From assembly GCA_963819785.1 (NCBI GenBank), contig CAWFXW010000037.1, positions 496,001 to 560,000 on the forward strand: DNA of 64,000 nt, given 5' to 3'. The DNA is from Palsa-504 sp963819785. Lineage in GTDB: Bacteria; Actinomycetota; Actinomycetes; Streptosporangiales; Streptosporangiaceae. Below are positions 34,711 through 45,002 of this stretch, piece after piece (positions within the stretch are counted from its first letter, which is position 1; every line of letters begins with the position of its first letter). Both the position numbers and the translations under genes were made by a program. The notes under the pieces were generated by a model. It had not been told where the DNA came from. It worked only from the letters and a program-made list of their open reading frames with translations, and made no database searches.

Positions 34711-37274
34711 GTGCCGAAACCGGGAGCATCCGCGAGTGCGCTGACCCACGCCGAAGCGCGGGAGCGCACCCGCCTGATCGACGTCCGCGGGTATCACCTG
34801 GACCTTGACCTTAGCGGTGTCCAGGGCACGTTCGGCTCGGTTACCGACGTCAGGTTCGGCTGCCGGGAGCCCGGCTCGGCCAGCTTCGTCGAGCTCAGGC
34901 CGGCCCGGCTGCGCCGGGCGGTGCTCAACGGCCGGGAGCTCGATCCGCGGACGCTGGACGGCAACCGGCTTCCGCTGCCCGGTCTGCGGGACGTCAACGA
35001 GCTGCGGGTCGAGGCGGAGATGGCGTACTCGCGGGACGGCGCGGGCCTGCACCGCTTCACCGATGCCGCCGACGGGCAGACCTACCTGGCCCTGCATGCC
35101 GGGCTGGATAACGCGCAGCGGGTGTTTGCCGCCTTCGACCAGCCGGACCTGAAGGCACCGATGGCGGCCGCCGTGGTCGCGCCGGGCTCGTGGACCGTGC
35201 TCGGCAACGGCGTGGCCAGGCCGGCGGGCCCGGCCGGGCCCGCGGGCTGCCGCCGCTGGGACCTCGCCGCCACCCCGCCGATCTCCAGCTACCTGTTCAC
35301 GCTGGTGGCGGGGCCGTTCTACAGCGTCCGCGCCGAGCACCGCGGCATCCCGTTCGGCCTGCACTGCCGGCGGTCGCTGGCGGCGGCGCTGGACCGGGAC
35401 GCGGCGGAGATCCTCGCCATCACCCGGGCCTGTTTCGACCGGTACCTGGAGATCTTCGCCGAGCCTTACCCGTTCGACTCCTACGACCAGGCGTTCGTCC
35501 CCGAGCTCGAGGCCGGCGCGGTCGAGAATCCGGGCTGCATCACCTTCCGGGACGAGTTCTTGTTCCCGTCCGCGGTCACCCAGGCCGAACGGCGGACCCG
35601 CGGGATGGTCATCGCGCACGAGATGGCCCACATGTGGTTCGGTGACCTGGTCACCATGGCCTGGTGGGACGACGTTCTGGCTGAGCGAGTCGTTCGCCAC
35701 CTACATGGGCTTCCAGGTGCTGTCCGAGGCGACCGAATTCACCGGCGCCTGGACCGACTTCGCGCTGTCCCGCAAGCCGCGCGGCTACGACGCCGACCAG
35801 CGGCCCTCCACCCACCCGGTAGCGCCGGGCCCGCGGGAGGTGCCCGACACCGACGCCGCGCGGTCGGCTTACGACGACATCTCCTACGCCAAGGGCGCGT
35901 CCGTGCTGCGCCAGCTGGTGGCGTGGACCGGCTGGCCGGCCTTCATCGCCGGGATCAACGACTACCTGGCCCGGTACCGGTTCGCCAGCGCGACCGTGGA
36001 CGACCTGCTCGACTGCCTGGCCCGTTCGTCCGGCGCCGACCTACGCGAGTGGGCCGCGCGCTGGCTGCGCACCCCGGGCGTGGACACTCTCGCCCTCTCC
36101 TGGTCCGCGGCCGGGATCCTCACGCACGCCGGGAGCAGGCCGCACCAGGTGTGGGTCGGCGTGTACGACCAGGCACCCGGTGACGCCGTTCGAGCTGGTG
36201 CTGCGGGCCAGGGTTCCGGTCCGCATCGACGCCGGTGCCGATCAGGTCACGCTGCCGACGTCCGCCACCGACCGGCCGCCCGCCTTGCTGCTGCCTAACG
36301 ACGGCGACTTCGGGTACGTCAAGGTGCGGCTCGACCCGCGCTCCTGGGCCACGCTGGCCTCGGGGCTCGGCCGCCTGCCCGACCCGCTCAGCCGGGCCGT
36401 GGCCTGGAACACCGCCCGCGACCTGGTCCGCGACGCGGAACTTCCCGCCGGGGACTATCTCGAGCTCGCGAGCAGGCACCTGGTCGCCGAGACCGAAACC
36501 GCGATCGCCGGACCGGTGCTTGACTTCGCCCGCTGGACGATCGCCGACCGGTACCTGCCGGCGCCGTGGCGCCAGGCCGCACTGGCCGGCCTGTCCAGCC
36601 TGTGCCGGGCCTTGCTGTGCCAGGCCGCCGGGGCCGATGCCGACGGGATGCCGCTGGTGGCCGCGCGTGTGCTGATCGACAGCGCATCGGATCCGGACCA
36701 GGTGGCGGAGCTGTGGTCCTGGCTCCAGGCCGGAGGCCTGCCCGGCGGCCCGGACCTGGACTCGCGCCTGCGCTGGCAGATCATGCTCCGGCTGGCGGTC
36801 CTCGGGGCCGCCGGGCGGCCCGAGATCGACGCCGAGGCCGGACGGGACACCACCGCCCCCGGGCAGCAGAGCGCCGCGCGCTGCCGCGCCGCGCTCCCCA
36901 GCGTGGTCGCCAAAGACGCCGCCTGGGCCGAGATGCTCGGACCGGATCCGTCCCGTTACCTGCTGGTCGGGATGGCCGAGGGGTTCTGGCAGGCTGACCA
37001 GGCTGGCCTGCTAGCCGGGTACGTGCCCGGCTACTTCACCGCCCTGCGTGAGCTGGCCGCCCGCGGCGATCAGGCTACCGCGCGGGTGCTGGTCCAGCAC
37101 GGGTTCCCGCTGCCCGTCGTGACGCCCGAGACCCTGCGCGCCGGCGAGGACTGCCTGGCCGGTGCCGGACTCCCCGCCTCGCTACGCCGCCTGCTGTCCG
37201 ACCAGCTCGACGACCTGCGCCGCGCCCTGCGAGTCCGCTCCGGGCTTGGGCGATCGAGTCAGGGAAGGCGCTGA
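34711..37274 (+). pseudogene. pepN: Aminopeptidase N (M1 metallopeptidase) with two frameshifts
   Basis: Read through two frame changes this gives a near full-length M1 aminopeptidase of about 853 residues, the normal actinobacterial size. Frame 1 (34711 to about 35673) holds the N-terminal domain and HEMAHMWFGD zinc site. An extra G at about 35674 (after GACGAC) moves reading to the frame with LSESFATYMG, which supplies the third zinc ligand Glu. An extra base at about 36172-36173 (CAGGCAC) leads to the frame for the C-terminal ERAP1-like domain. As written the protein is split inside the active site. Decay or two assembly errors are both possible. GTG 34711 lacks a clear ribosome site and may be leaderless. 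Confidence 0.88.
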
Positions 37275-37675
37275 GCGGCCGCATCGGCCAGCACGGGATG
37301 GTTGTGATAGTCGCGTGAGGTCACGATCTGACCGTCACGGACCCTGGAAACCTGGATGTTTGAGACCTGAAACGAGCGGCCGGTCGTGGTGACCAGCCCG
37401 TCGTAGTCGTACTCGGCGATGACGAGTTCTGGATCCTTGGTCTCATGCACCACAACATGGTGAGCCTTGAGTTCTAGCGGCAGACACGCGACGGCGGCGA
37501 AGTACCTCCGGATCGCTGAGCGGCCCGCAAGACGTGCCGGACCACTCGGCAAGGCGAAGGGGTACTCCACAAGCGCGTGTTCGGCGTACAACTCATCAAG
37601 TTCATGCCATCGTCCCGTCGATATCCCCTGGATCAGGCGTTCAATGACATCGCGTGGACTGGCCGCTCCGGACAC
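37259..37675 (-). CDS. SnoaL-like/NTF2-fold protein
   Basis: A 138-residue protein with the SnoaL-like pattern: an N-terminal helix VIERLIQGISTGRWHELDEL, then YAEHALVEYPFALP, AGRSAIRRYFAAV, and a final strand VRDGQIVTSRDYHNHPVLAD. These cone-shaped NTF2-like proteins act as isomerases, cyclases or ligand binders; here no partner suggests which. Its end overlaps the pepN end by 16 bases in convergent orientation. Confidence 0.87.
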   Translation of the reverse strand: MSGAASPRDVIERLIQGISTGRWHELDELYAEHALVEYPFALPSGPARLAGRSAIRRYFAAVACLPLELKAHHVVVHETKDPELVIAEYDYDGLVTTTGRSFQVSNIQVSRVRDGQIVTSRDYHNHPVLADAAAQRLP

Positions 37676-37766
37676 AAAGACTCCCCGGGAGACACCGCGC
37701 AGAGCTGAGGATACTCAACGACCATAGACCCATGGTGTACCGATCCGAAGACCCCGAGGAGTGCGC

Positions 37767-40700
37767 ATGACCACCCTGACCGCTTCGGTGACGATCGGCG
37801 ACCGCTTTGCCGCGGACACCGGGCGGTTCCCGATGTCGGGGGTGCAGGCGCTGGTCCGCCTGATCCTCGACGTGCGCCGGGCCGACCTGGCCCTGGGGCT
37901 GGACACCGCGGCGTTCGTCTCGGGCTACGAAGGCTCACCGCTGGCCGGCCTGGATCTGGAACTGCAGCGCCGCGAACAGCTGCTGGCCGAGCACGACATC
38001 GTGTTCCGCCCGGCGGTGAACGAGGAGCTCGCCGCGACCGCGGTCCAGGGAACCCAGCTGGTGGCCGGGCACGAGGACGCGCGGGTGGCCGGCATCACCG
38101 GCTTCTGGTACGGCAAGTCGCCCGGCGTGGACCGCGCGTCGGACGCGTTGCGGCACGCGAACCTGATCGGCACCCACCCGCGCGGCGGCGCGGTGGCGTT
38201 CGTGGGAGACGACCCGGCCGCCAAATCCTCGACCGTGCCCGGCGCCTCGGAATACCTGCTCGCCGACCTCGCCATGCCGGTGCTGTACCCCGCCGACCCG
38301 CAGGACATCGTGGATCTGGGCCGGCACGCGGTCGCGATGTCGCGGGCCAGCGGGCTGTGGGTCGCGCTGAAGATCGTCGCCACCGTCGCCGACGGCGTCG
38401 GCCTGGTCGAGGCCGGTCCCGGACGAGTGAGCCCGGCCGCGGACCACGGTCGGCCGTACGCGCATCAGCCGAACGCGCGCATGCTCCAGCCGGGCGCCCC
38501 GCGTCACCGGCCGCGGCCACGCCGGCGAACCACTGTTCCCGCCCGACGGCGAGCTGGACGCCGACCTCATCGCCCGGGGTCTGGCCGAACGGCTCGGCGG
38601 CCCGCAGTTCCCCGAGGTGCAGGCCTGGCGCGCCCGCACCGCGACACCCCGCACGGTGACACCCCGCACGGTGACACCCCGCACGGTGACACCCCGCACG
38701 GTGACACCCCGCACGGTGACGCTACTGCCGCTGGTCGCGCGCACCCCGTACTTCTGCTCCGGGTGCCCGCACAATAGCTCGACCAAGGTGCCGGCCGGCT
38801 CGATGGTCGGCGGCGGCATCGGCTGCCACGCGCTGGTCCTGATGATGGAGCCGGACGCGGTCGGCGAGGTCACCGGCCTGACCCAGATGGGCGGCGAGGG
38901 CGCGCAGTGGATCGGGATGGAACCGTTCCTGCGGACCCGCAAGCACCTGCTGCAAAACATCGGCGACGGCACGTTCCACCACTCGGGCAGCCTGGCCGTC
39001 CGGGCGGCCATCGCCAGCGGCGCCGACATCACGTTCAAGCTGCTGTACAACTCCGCGGTCGCGATGACCGGCGGGCAGGTCGCGGTCGGCGCGATGGCGG
39101 TCCCCGCGCTGACCCGAGCGCTGGCCGCCGAGGGCGTGCGCCGCATCATCGTCACCACCGGCGAGCCCCGGCGGTACCGGCGGCGGTCGTTCCGGCTGCG
39201 GCACGGCCGGCTGGCGGACATCGCCGAGGTGTGGCCCCGCGACCGCCTGTCCGAGGCCCAGCAGGTGCTGAGCTCGGTGCACGGCGTCACCGTCCTCATC
39301 CACGACCAGGAGTGCGCGACCGAACTGCGCCGTAAGCGCAAGCGCGGGAAGGCCCCAGAACCCCCGCAGCACGTCATGATCAACGAACGGGTCTGCGAGG
39401 GCTGCGGCGACTGCGGGCAGCAGTCGAACTGCCTGTCCGTCCAGCCGGTCGACACCGACTTCGGCCGCAAGACCACGATCGACCAGTCCTCCTGTAACAA
39501 GGACTTCTCCTGCCTGGCCGGCGACTGTCCCTCCTTCGTGGAGGTCCGCCCGGCCGGGACCCGGCCGCGCCGCCGCACCGCCGCCCCGCTGAGCGCCACG
39601 GATCTACCCGCCCGGCCGCCCGGTTCGACCTCGACGCCGCCCCGCACACCACCCGCATCACCGGGGTCGGCGGGACCGGGATCGTGACCGTGTTGCAGAT
39701 CCTGGCGGCCGCCGCCGGGTTCGCCGGCCGGGAGGTCCGCACCCTGGACCAGATCGGCCTGGCCCAGAAGGGCGGCGCGGTTGTCTCCGACGTCAAGATC
39801 AGCGCGTCGCCGCTGCCCGTGGCGAGCAAGGCCGCCGCGGGCGAATGCGATCTGTACCTTGGCTGTGACCTGCTCGTCGCGGCCGACCCGAAGAACCTCA
39901 CCGTCGCCGACCCCGCCCGCACCGTGGCCGTGGTGTCCACGACCAAGGTCCCCACGGGCCGCATGGTCACCGACCCCGGCAGCGCGTTCCCCGGCGTCGA
40001 CGAGATCGCCGCCCAGATCTGCCAGGCGGCCAGCGGCCGCGACCCGGTCCTGCTCGACGCCCGCCGCCTGGCCGTGACCCTGCTCGGCACCGACCAGTAC
40101 GCCAACATGCTGCTGGTGGGGGCCGCCTATCAGACGGGTGCGCTGCCGCTCCCGGCTGAGGCGATCGAGCGGGCCATCGGGCTGAACGGAGTGGCGGTGG
40201 ACGCCAACCTGCAGGCGTTCCGCCGCGGCCGGCAGGCGGTCGCCGACCCGGCCGCCTTCGCCGAGGTCGTGGACGCCCTGACGGTCAGTCCCCCTGCCCG
40301 CCCCCGCGACGAGGCGGCGGAGCGTCTGGCGGACCAGGTCGGGGCGTCCGCGGGCTCCGAGCTTGACCGGCTGGTCCGCGACCGGACCGCCGACCTGGCC
40401 AGCTACCAGAACCTGCGCTACGCCGAGGCGTACGTCGGGCTCGTCCAGCGTGTCTACACAGCCGAGCGCGCTGCCGCGCCCGCCAGCACCATGCTGTCCG
40501 AGCGGGTCGCGCGGCACCTGTACAAGCTCATGGCCTACAAGGACGAGTACGAGGTGGCCCGGCTGTCCCTCGACCCGCAGCTCAGCGCGGCGGTCGAGGC
40601 CGAGTTCGGGCCCGGCGGCACGGTGAGCTACCGGCTGCACCCGCCGGTCCTGCGCGCCCTAGGCCTGCGCCGCAAGATCCGTCTCGGCCCCTGGTTCCGG

Positions 40701-40997
40701 CCGGTGTTCCGGCTGCTGCGCGCGATGAGGGTTTTGCGCGGCACGCCCTTCGACCCGTTCGGCCGTACTCGTGTCCGCCGCCTGGAGCGCGACCTGATCA
40801 CCGAGTACCGCGCGGCCGTGGAGAACCTGCTCGCGAACCTGACCGAGGACACCCTGGCCCACTGCGCCCGCATCGCGGCCCTGCCCGACCTGATCCGCGG
40901 CTACGAGCAGATCAAGATCGCCAGCGCCGACCGCTACCGCACCGAGCTGCACGCCGCCCTGGCCGCGCTCCGGGCCGCCGACTCTGACCGCACCTAG
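37767..40997 (+). pseudogene. Indolepyruvate ferredoxin oxidoreductase-like fused 2-oxoacid oxidoreductase, disrupted
   Basis: ATG 37767 follows GAGGA. Three open pieces together resemble the fused IorAB-type enzyme of about 1150 residues. Piece 1 (to about 38500) is the TPP-enzyme pyrimidine-like domain (SGYEGSPLAGLDLEL). Piece 2 (about 38510-39600) holds the TPP-binding domain (CSGCPHNSSTKVPAGSMVGG) and an Fe-S motif (CEGCGDCGQQSNC). Piece 3 (about 39610-40997) is the gamma domain (ITGVGGTGIVTVLQI) and tail. Between pieces 1 and 2 roughly 170-200 residues are missing and the frame changes; it changes again at about 39.6 kb. A five-fold 15-bp repeat lies within. With both a deletion and frameshifts this is most likely a true pseudogene. 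Confidence 0.87.
38643..38717 (+). repeat. Five tandem 15-bp repeats (GACACCCCGCACGGT)
   Basis: Five identical copies occupy 75 bp within the disrupted oxidoreductase gene and encode a repeated Thr-Pro-Arg-Thr-Val motif. Perfect identity suggests recent slippage. The unit length is a multiple of three, so copy-number change would not shift the frame. Confidence 0.95.
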
Positions 40998-41421
40998 CCG
41001 ACGCAGATCGGGGAGGATTCAAGCACTGGGAGGATTTAGCGCAGGTGCACTATCGGCCACCGGATCCTCCGGAAGCCCGAATACTCCCGCAAACGGGAGC
41101 TCGTACTGCATCAGGTAGCCGTTGCCTCGTAGGCTCACCTCAGCTGTCACAGACGCATGCACCGTCCCCAGTGGTGCCCTGCGGCGGCCAGCCCGGACAT
41201 GGTCGATGTCACCCCGTACCTGTTCTTGCAGGTACAACGTCACATCGACCCGGAAACCAGCACGCTCCAGCCGGGAAGGAGCGCAAACGAAGCCTCTTGT
41301 AACCATTAGCTTGCGGCTTCGGGTGACCTGAGTGATGGATGAGGTGGTGGTGACCGGCGGGGTGAGCCACGGTCCGTTCGGGATAATTCTGGCGGCCAGG
41401 CGGTTACGACGCGAACCGGGC
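40998..41421. other. 424-bp intergenic stretch with palindromic repeat
   Basis: No convincing gene lies here. Short open frames exist on both strands (for example 41019-41306 on the minus strand), but their best-patterned part is the 50-bp palindrome 41201-41250 itself. The stretch separates the damaged oxidoreductase gene from an amidohydrolase gene that converges on it. Confidence 0.7.
41201..41250. repeat. 50-bp palindromic dispersed repeat, copy B
   Basis: GGTCGATGTCAC begins and GTCACATCGACC ends the element, with inner arms GTACCTG/CAGGTAC around the loop TTCTTG. It matches the reverse complement of 16871-16920 at 40 of 50 positions. Both copies have the same length and both can fold. 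They may be REP- or MITE-like elements. Confidence 0.8.
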
Positions 41422-42300
41422 CTAGCCGCCGAGGCCGAGCAGGCGGACGGCGTTGTGCTTGAGGATCTTGGGCCGAACTTCCGGCTTGATGTCCAAGAGC
41501 TCGAAGTCGCTCAGCCAGCGTTCCGGGGTGAGCAGCGGATAGTCGGTGCCGAACAGCATCTTGTCTTGCAGGTAGGAGCTGGCCGCGCGGACCAGCTGGG
41601 GCGGGAAGTACTTCGGCGACCAGCCGGACAGGTCGATGTAGACGTTGGACTTGTGGGTGGCGATCGAGATCGCCTCGTCCTGCCAGGGCACCGACGGGTG
41701 GGCCAGGATCACGGTCATGCCGGGGAAGTCCGCGGCCACGTCGTCAAGCAGCATCGGGTTAGACAGCCGCAGCTTGATCCCGCGGCCGCCGGGCAGGCCA
41801 GCGCCGATACCGGTCTGGCCGGTGTGGAAGACGGCGGGCAGGCCCGCCTCCTCGATGACTTCGTACAGCGGGTAGTAGCGCCGGTCGTCCGGCGAGAAGG
41901 CCTGCAGGCTCGGGTGGAACTTGAACCCGCGCACCGAATGCTCGCTGATCAGATGACGGGCGCGCCGGACCGCGGCCTCGCCGGCTAGCGGGTCCACCGA
42001 GCCGAACGGGATCAGCACGTCACAGTGGGCCGCGGCCCGGTCGGCCAGCTCCTCACTGGACAGCGCCGGATGGCCGGTGGCGGTTCCGGCGTCGACGGTG
42101 AACACCACGGCGGCCAGCTGGCGCGGCCGGTAGTAGTCCGCGATCTGCTCGACCGTGGGCGCCCGGTCATTGTCGGCCTTGAAGTACTTCGCCGACGCGG
42201 CGAGCAGCTCATCGTCGAGGGAGAGCTGCCCGTGCCCGTCCGACTCGACGTGCACGTGCACGTCGATCGCCTGCAGCGCGGAAACGTCCAGGCCAGCCAT
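41422..42300 (-). CDS. Amidohydrolase (ACMSD/TIM-barrel metal hydrolase family)
   Basis: A 292-residue TIM-barrel metal enzyme. Metal ligands appear in VHVHVE (H-x-H after strand 1), FKFHPS, VFHTGQTG and ILAHPS, with the catalytic Asp in LFGTDYPLL. This is the amidohydrolase-2 group that includes ACMSD and gamma-resorcylate decarboxylase as well as lactone hydrolases. It is divergent from an acetoacetate-CoA ligase gene across about 118 bp. The substrate is not identifiable. Confidence 0.9.
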   Translation of the reverse strand: MAGLDVSALQAIDVHVHVESDGHGQLSLDDELLAASAKYFKADNDRAPTVEQIADYYRPRQLAAVVFTVDAGTATGHPALSSEELADRAAAHCDVLIPFGSVDPLAGEAAVRRARHLISEHSVRGFKFHPSLQAFSPDDRRYYPLYEVIEEAGLPAVFHTGQTGIGAGLPGGRGIKLRLSNPMLLDDVAADFPGMTVILAHPSVPWQDEAISIATHKSNVYIDLSGWSPKYFPPQLVRAASSYLQDKMLFGTDYPLLTPERWLSDFELLDIKPEVRPKILKHNAVRLLGLGG

Positions 42301-42418
42301 TCAAACACCTTATATTGCGGGTTCGCCCAGGCCAGCATGGTGCGGCCAGCATTTCGGCGATCCTCATTTGTGCGGGCAGCACATTGCGGGCGCGGCGTTG
42401 CTGTGGCACCGTCTGCGT

Positions 42419-44452
42419 GTGGAGGCGCGAGGTCAAGGGGTCCCAGCCCGCGACGGCGACCTGCTGTGGACGCCGGGCGCGGACCGGGTGGAGCGCGCCA
42501 ACGTGACGGCGTTCACCCGCTGGCTCGGCCGCGAGCGCGGCCGCCGCTTCGACGGCTACCAGGATCTTTGGCAATGGTCGGTGACCGACCTCGACGCCTT
42601 CTGGCAGGCGGTCTGGGACTACTGCGGCGTGCAGGCCTCCGTCCCGCCCGCCGCGGTCCTCGGCGCCCGGACCATGCCCGGCGCCGACTGGTTTCCCGGC
42701 GCCCGGCTGAACTATGCCCAGCACGTGCTGCGCAACGAGCGGCCCGGCCAGGACGCCCTGTACCACCAGTCGGAGACCACCCCGCTGACCGGGCTGCCCT
42801 GGCCGGAGCTCGGCAACGCCGTCCGCGTCCTGGCGACCCAGCTGCGCGCCCTGGGCGTCCGGCCCGGCGACCGGGTCGCCTCCTGCATGCCGAACATCCC
42901 GCAGACCGCGATCGCGATGCTGGCCACGACCAGCATCGGCGCCATCTGGACCAGCTGCTCCCCCGACTTCGGCAGCCGCGGGATCAGCGACCGGTTCGGC
43001 CAGCTGTCGCCCCGGGTGCTGTTCTGCGTGGACAGTTACCGCTACGGCGGCCGCGACCACGACCGGAGCGCCGAGATGCAGCAGGTCATCGCGGGCCTGC
43101 CCAGCCTGGAGCACGTGATCTGGGTACCGGGGCCGCTGAACAGCCCGGTCGCGGTGCCGGGCGGCGGGCCACGAATTCATGCCTGGGACGAGCTGCTGGA
43201 CCACCCGGCGGTGCCGGCCGCCGGGTTCGGCTTCGAACAGGTGCCGTTCAGCCACCCGCTGTGGATCTTGTTCTCCTCCGGGACCACCGGGCTGCCCAAG
43301 GCGATCACCCATAGCCACGGCGGCATCCTCATCGAGCAGCTGAAGCTGCAGACCCTCAACATGGACCTGCGCGCGGGCGACCGGATGTTCTTCTACACCA
43401 CGGCCGGCTGGATGATGTGGAACTTCCTGGTCAGCTCGCTGCTGCTGGGCGTACGGCCGCTGCTGTACGACGGGCACCCCGGTTACCCGCGCCCGGACGT
43501 GCTATGGGAGATGGCCGAGTCCGCGGGCGTGACGTTCTTCGGGGCCAGCCCCGCCTACGCCGACCTGCTGGCCAAGGCGGGCCTGGTGCCGGGCGAGAAG
43601 TACGACCTGTCCGCGCTGACCGGCCTGATGCTTGCGGGCTCGCCGGTGTCGGCCGAGTGCGGCGCCTGGTTCTACCGCAACGTCAAGGCCGACCTGTGGC
43701 TGCATGTGGGCAGCGGCGGCACCGACGTGTGCAGCGGGTTCACCGGCGGCGCGCCGACGATGCCGGTCTACGCCGGCGAACACCAGGCGCGCAACCTCGG
43801 CGTCGCCGCCTACGCGTTCAACGAGAAGGGCCAGCCGGTTACCGGTGAGGTCGGCGAGATGGTGATCACCCAGCCGATGCCGTCGATGCCCGTCCGGTTC
43901 TGGAACGACGACGACGGTGAGCGGTACCGGCAGACGTACTTCGACGACTTCCCCGGAGTCTGGCGGCAGGGCGACTTCTTCAAGGTCAACGAGCGGGGCG
44001 GCTGCTTCGTGCTCGGCCGCAGCGACGCCACCTTGAACCGGCACGGGATCCGGATCGGCACCGCCGAGATCTACGCCGCGCTCGAGTCGGTGCCGCAGCT
44101 CACCGGCGCCCTCATCGTCAACCTCGACCTGCCCGGCGGCCGGTTCTTCATGCCGCTGTTCGTCACGCTCGACGACGGGGCCGTGCTGGACGACGCGCTG
44201 CGCGCCACGATCGCCGAACGGCTCCGCAGCCAGTACACCGCCCGGCACATGCCCGACCGGATCATCCAGGTTCCGGCCATCCCGGCCACCCTGACCGGTA
44301 AGAAGATGGAGATTCCGGTGCGCAAGATCTTGCTCGGCGTGCCGCCAGACGAGGCGGCCAACCGCAACGCGATGGCCAACCCGGACTCGCTTGCCGCATT
44401 CGCCGAGTACGCCCAGACCCAGCAGGACTACCCTGTCGCAGGTGAGCGGTAA
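42419..44452 (+). CDS. Acetoacetate-CoA ligase
   Basis: About 677 residues of the ANL adenylating family. The N-terminal DLWQWSVTDLDAFWQAVWDY and PGARLNYAQHVL are typical of acetoacetyl-CoA synthetases. AMP-binding motif SSGTTGLPKAITHSHGG and catalytic Lys in LTGKKMEIPVRK are present. It activates acetoacetate to acetoacetyl-CoA in ketone-body or polyhydroxybutyrate turnover. The start is uncertain: GTG 42419 begins the conserved part, without a visible ribosome site; the open frame goes further left into the divergent gene. The next gene overlaps its end by 11 bases. Confidence 0.9.
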   Translation: MEARGQGVPARDGDLLWTPGADRVERANVTAFTRWLGRERGRRFDGYQDLWQWSVTDLDAFWQAVWDYCGVQASVPPAAVLGARTMPGADWFPGARLNYAQHVLRNERPGQDALYHQSETTPLTGLPWPELGNAVRVLATQLRALGVRPGDRVASCMPNIPQTAIAMLATTSIGAIWTSCSPDFGSRGISDRFGQLSPRVLFCVDSYRYGGRDHDRSAEMQQVIAGLPSLEHVIWVPGPLNSPVAVPGGGPRIHAWDELLDHPAVPAAGFGFEQVPFSHPLWILFSSGTTGLPKAITHSHGGILIEQLKLQTLNMDLRAGDRMFFYTTAGWMMWNFLVSSLLLGVRPLLYDGHPGYPRPDVLWEMAESAGVTFFGASPAYADLLAKAGLVPGEKYDLSALTGLMLAGSPVSAECGAWFYRNVKADLWLHVGSGGTDVCSGFTGGAPTMPVYAGEHQARNLGVAAYAFNEKGQPVTGEVGEMVITQPMPSMPVRFWNDDDGERYRQTYFDDFPGVWRQGDFFKVNERGGCFVLGRSDATLNRHGIRIGTAEIYAALESVPQLTGALIVNLDLPGGRFFMPLFVTLDDGAVLDDALRATIAERLRSQYTARHMPDRIIQVPAIPATLTGKKMEIPVRKILLGVPPDEAANRNAMANPDSLAAFAEYAQTQQDYPVAGER

Positions 44453-45002
44453 CCCCTGGACCACGCTGACCAGCCGGATCGTCTACGCCAATGCCTGGCT
44501 GCGGCTCCGCGAGGACACGGTGATCCGGCCGGACGGCCAGGAGGGAATCTACGGCGTGGTGGAGATGCGGCCCTCGGTCGGCATCGTCGCCATCAACGAT
44601 GCTGATGAGGTCGCCCTGGTCACGCAGTGGAGATACACGCTGGGCCGGATGTCGGCGGAAATCCCCACCGGCGGCTCGGAACCGTCAGACGCCGGCCCGC
44701 TGGCTGCTGCCGAGCGGGAACTACGCGAGGAAACCGGGCTGTCGGCGCGAAGCTGGCATGACCTCGGCTTCATCGACAACAGCAACGGGGCGACGACGGA
44801 CACCGCGCATATGTTCCTGGCCACCGGCCTCGCGGCCGGGACCAGCGCACCGGACCCGGAGGAACAGCTGACTCTCAGCTGGGTGCCGTTCGGCCAGGCC
44901 GTGGAGCAGATCCTGGCCGGATCGATCACCGAGTCGGTCTCCGTGGCCGCCATCCTCAAGGTGGCGGTGCTGCGACCTACTCTTCGTCCTGGGCCGGCTT
45001 GA
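44442..45002 (+). CDS. NUDIX hydrolase, ADP-ribose pyrophosphatase-like
   Basis: About 186 residues from GTG 44442 (VSGNPWTTLTSRIVYAN), overlapping the ligase gene end. The NUDIX box is GGSEPSDAGPLAAAERELRE followed by ETGL, matching G-x5-E-x7-R-E-x-x-E-E-x-G with all catalytic Glu present. The upstream VALVTQWRYTLGRMSAEIPT is like that of ADP-sugar pyrophosphatases. It cleaves a nucleoside diphosphate linked to another moiety. Its 3' end overlaps a converging gene by 26 bases. Confidence 0.9.
   Translation: MSGNPWTTLTSRIVYANAWLRLREDTVIRPDGQEGIYGVVEMRPSVGIVAINDADEVALVTQWRYTLGRMSAEIPTGGSEPSDAGPLAAAERELREETGLSARSWHDLGFIDNSNGATTDTAHMFLATGLAAGTSAPDPEEQLTLSWVPFGQAVEQILAGSITESVSVAAILKVAVLRPTLRPGPA

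Noticed and set aside
38643..38717. Possible CRISPR-like array
   Set aside because: The repeats are contiguous with no spacers; it is a simple tandem repeat.
37935..40640. 901-codon minus-strand open frame opposite the oxidoreductase pseudogene
   Set aside because: Low-complexity antisense composition; the plus strand carries clear TPP-enzyme and Fe-S motifs.
41019..41306. 95-codon minus-strand frame with a VDVTLYLQEQ-like stretch
   Set aside because: The only patterned part is the translation of the palindromic repeat; a similar peptide arises at the other copy, so it reflects the repeat and not a gene.
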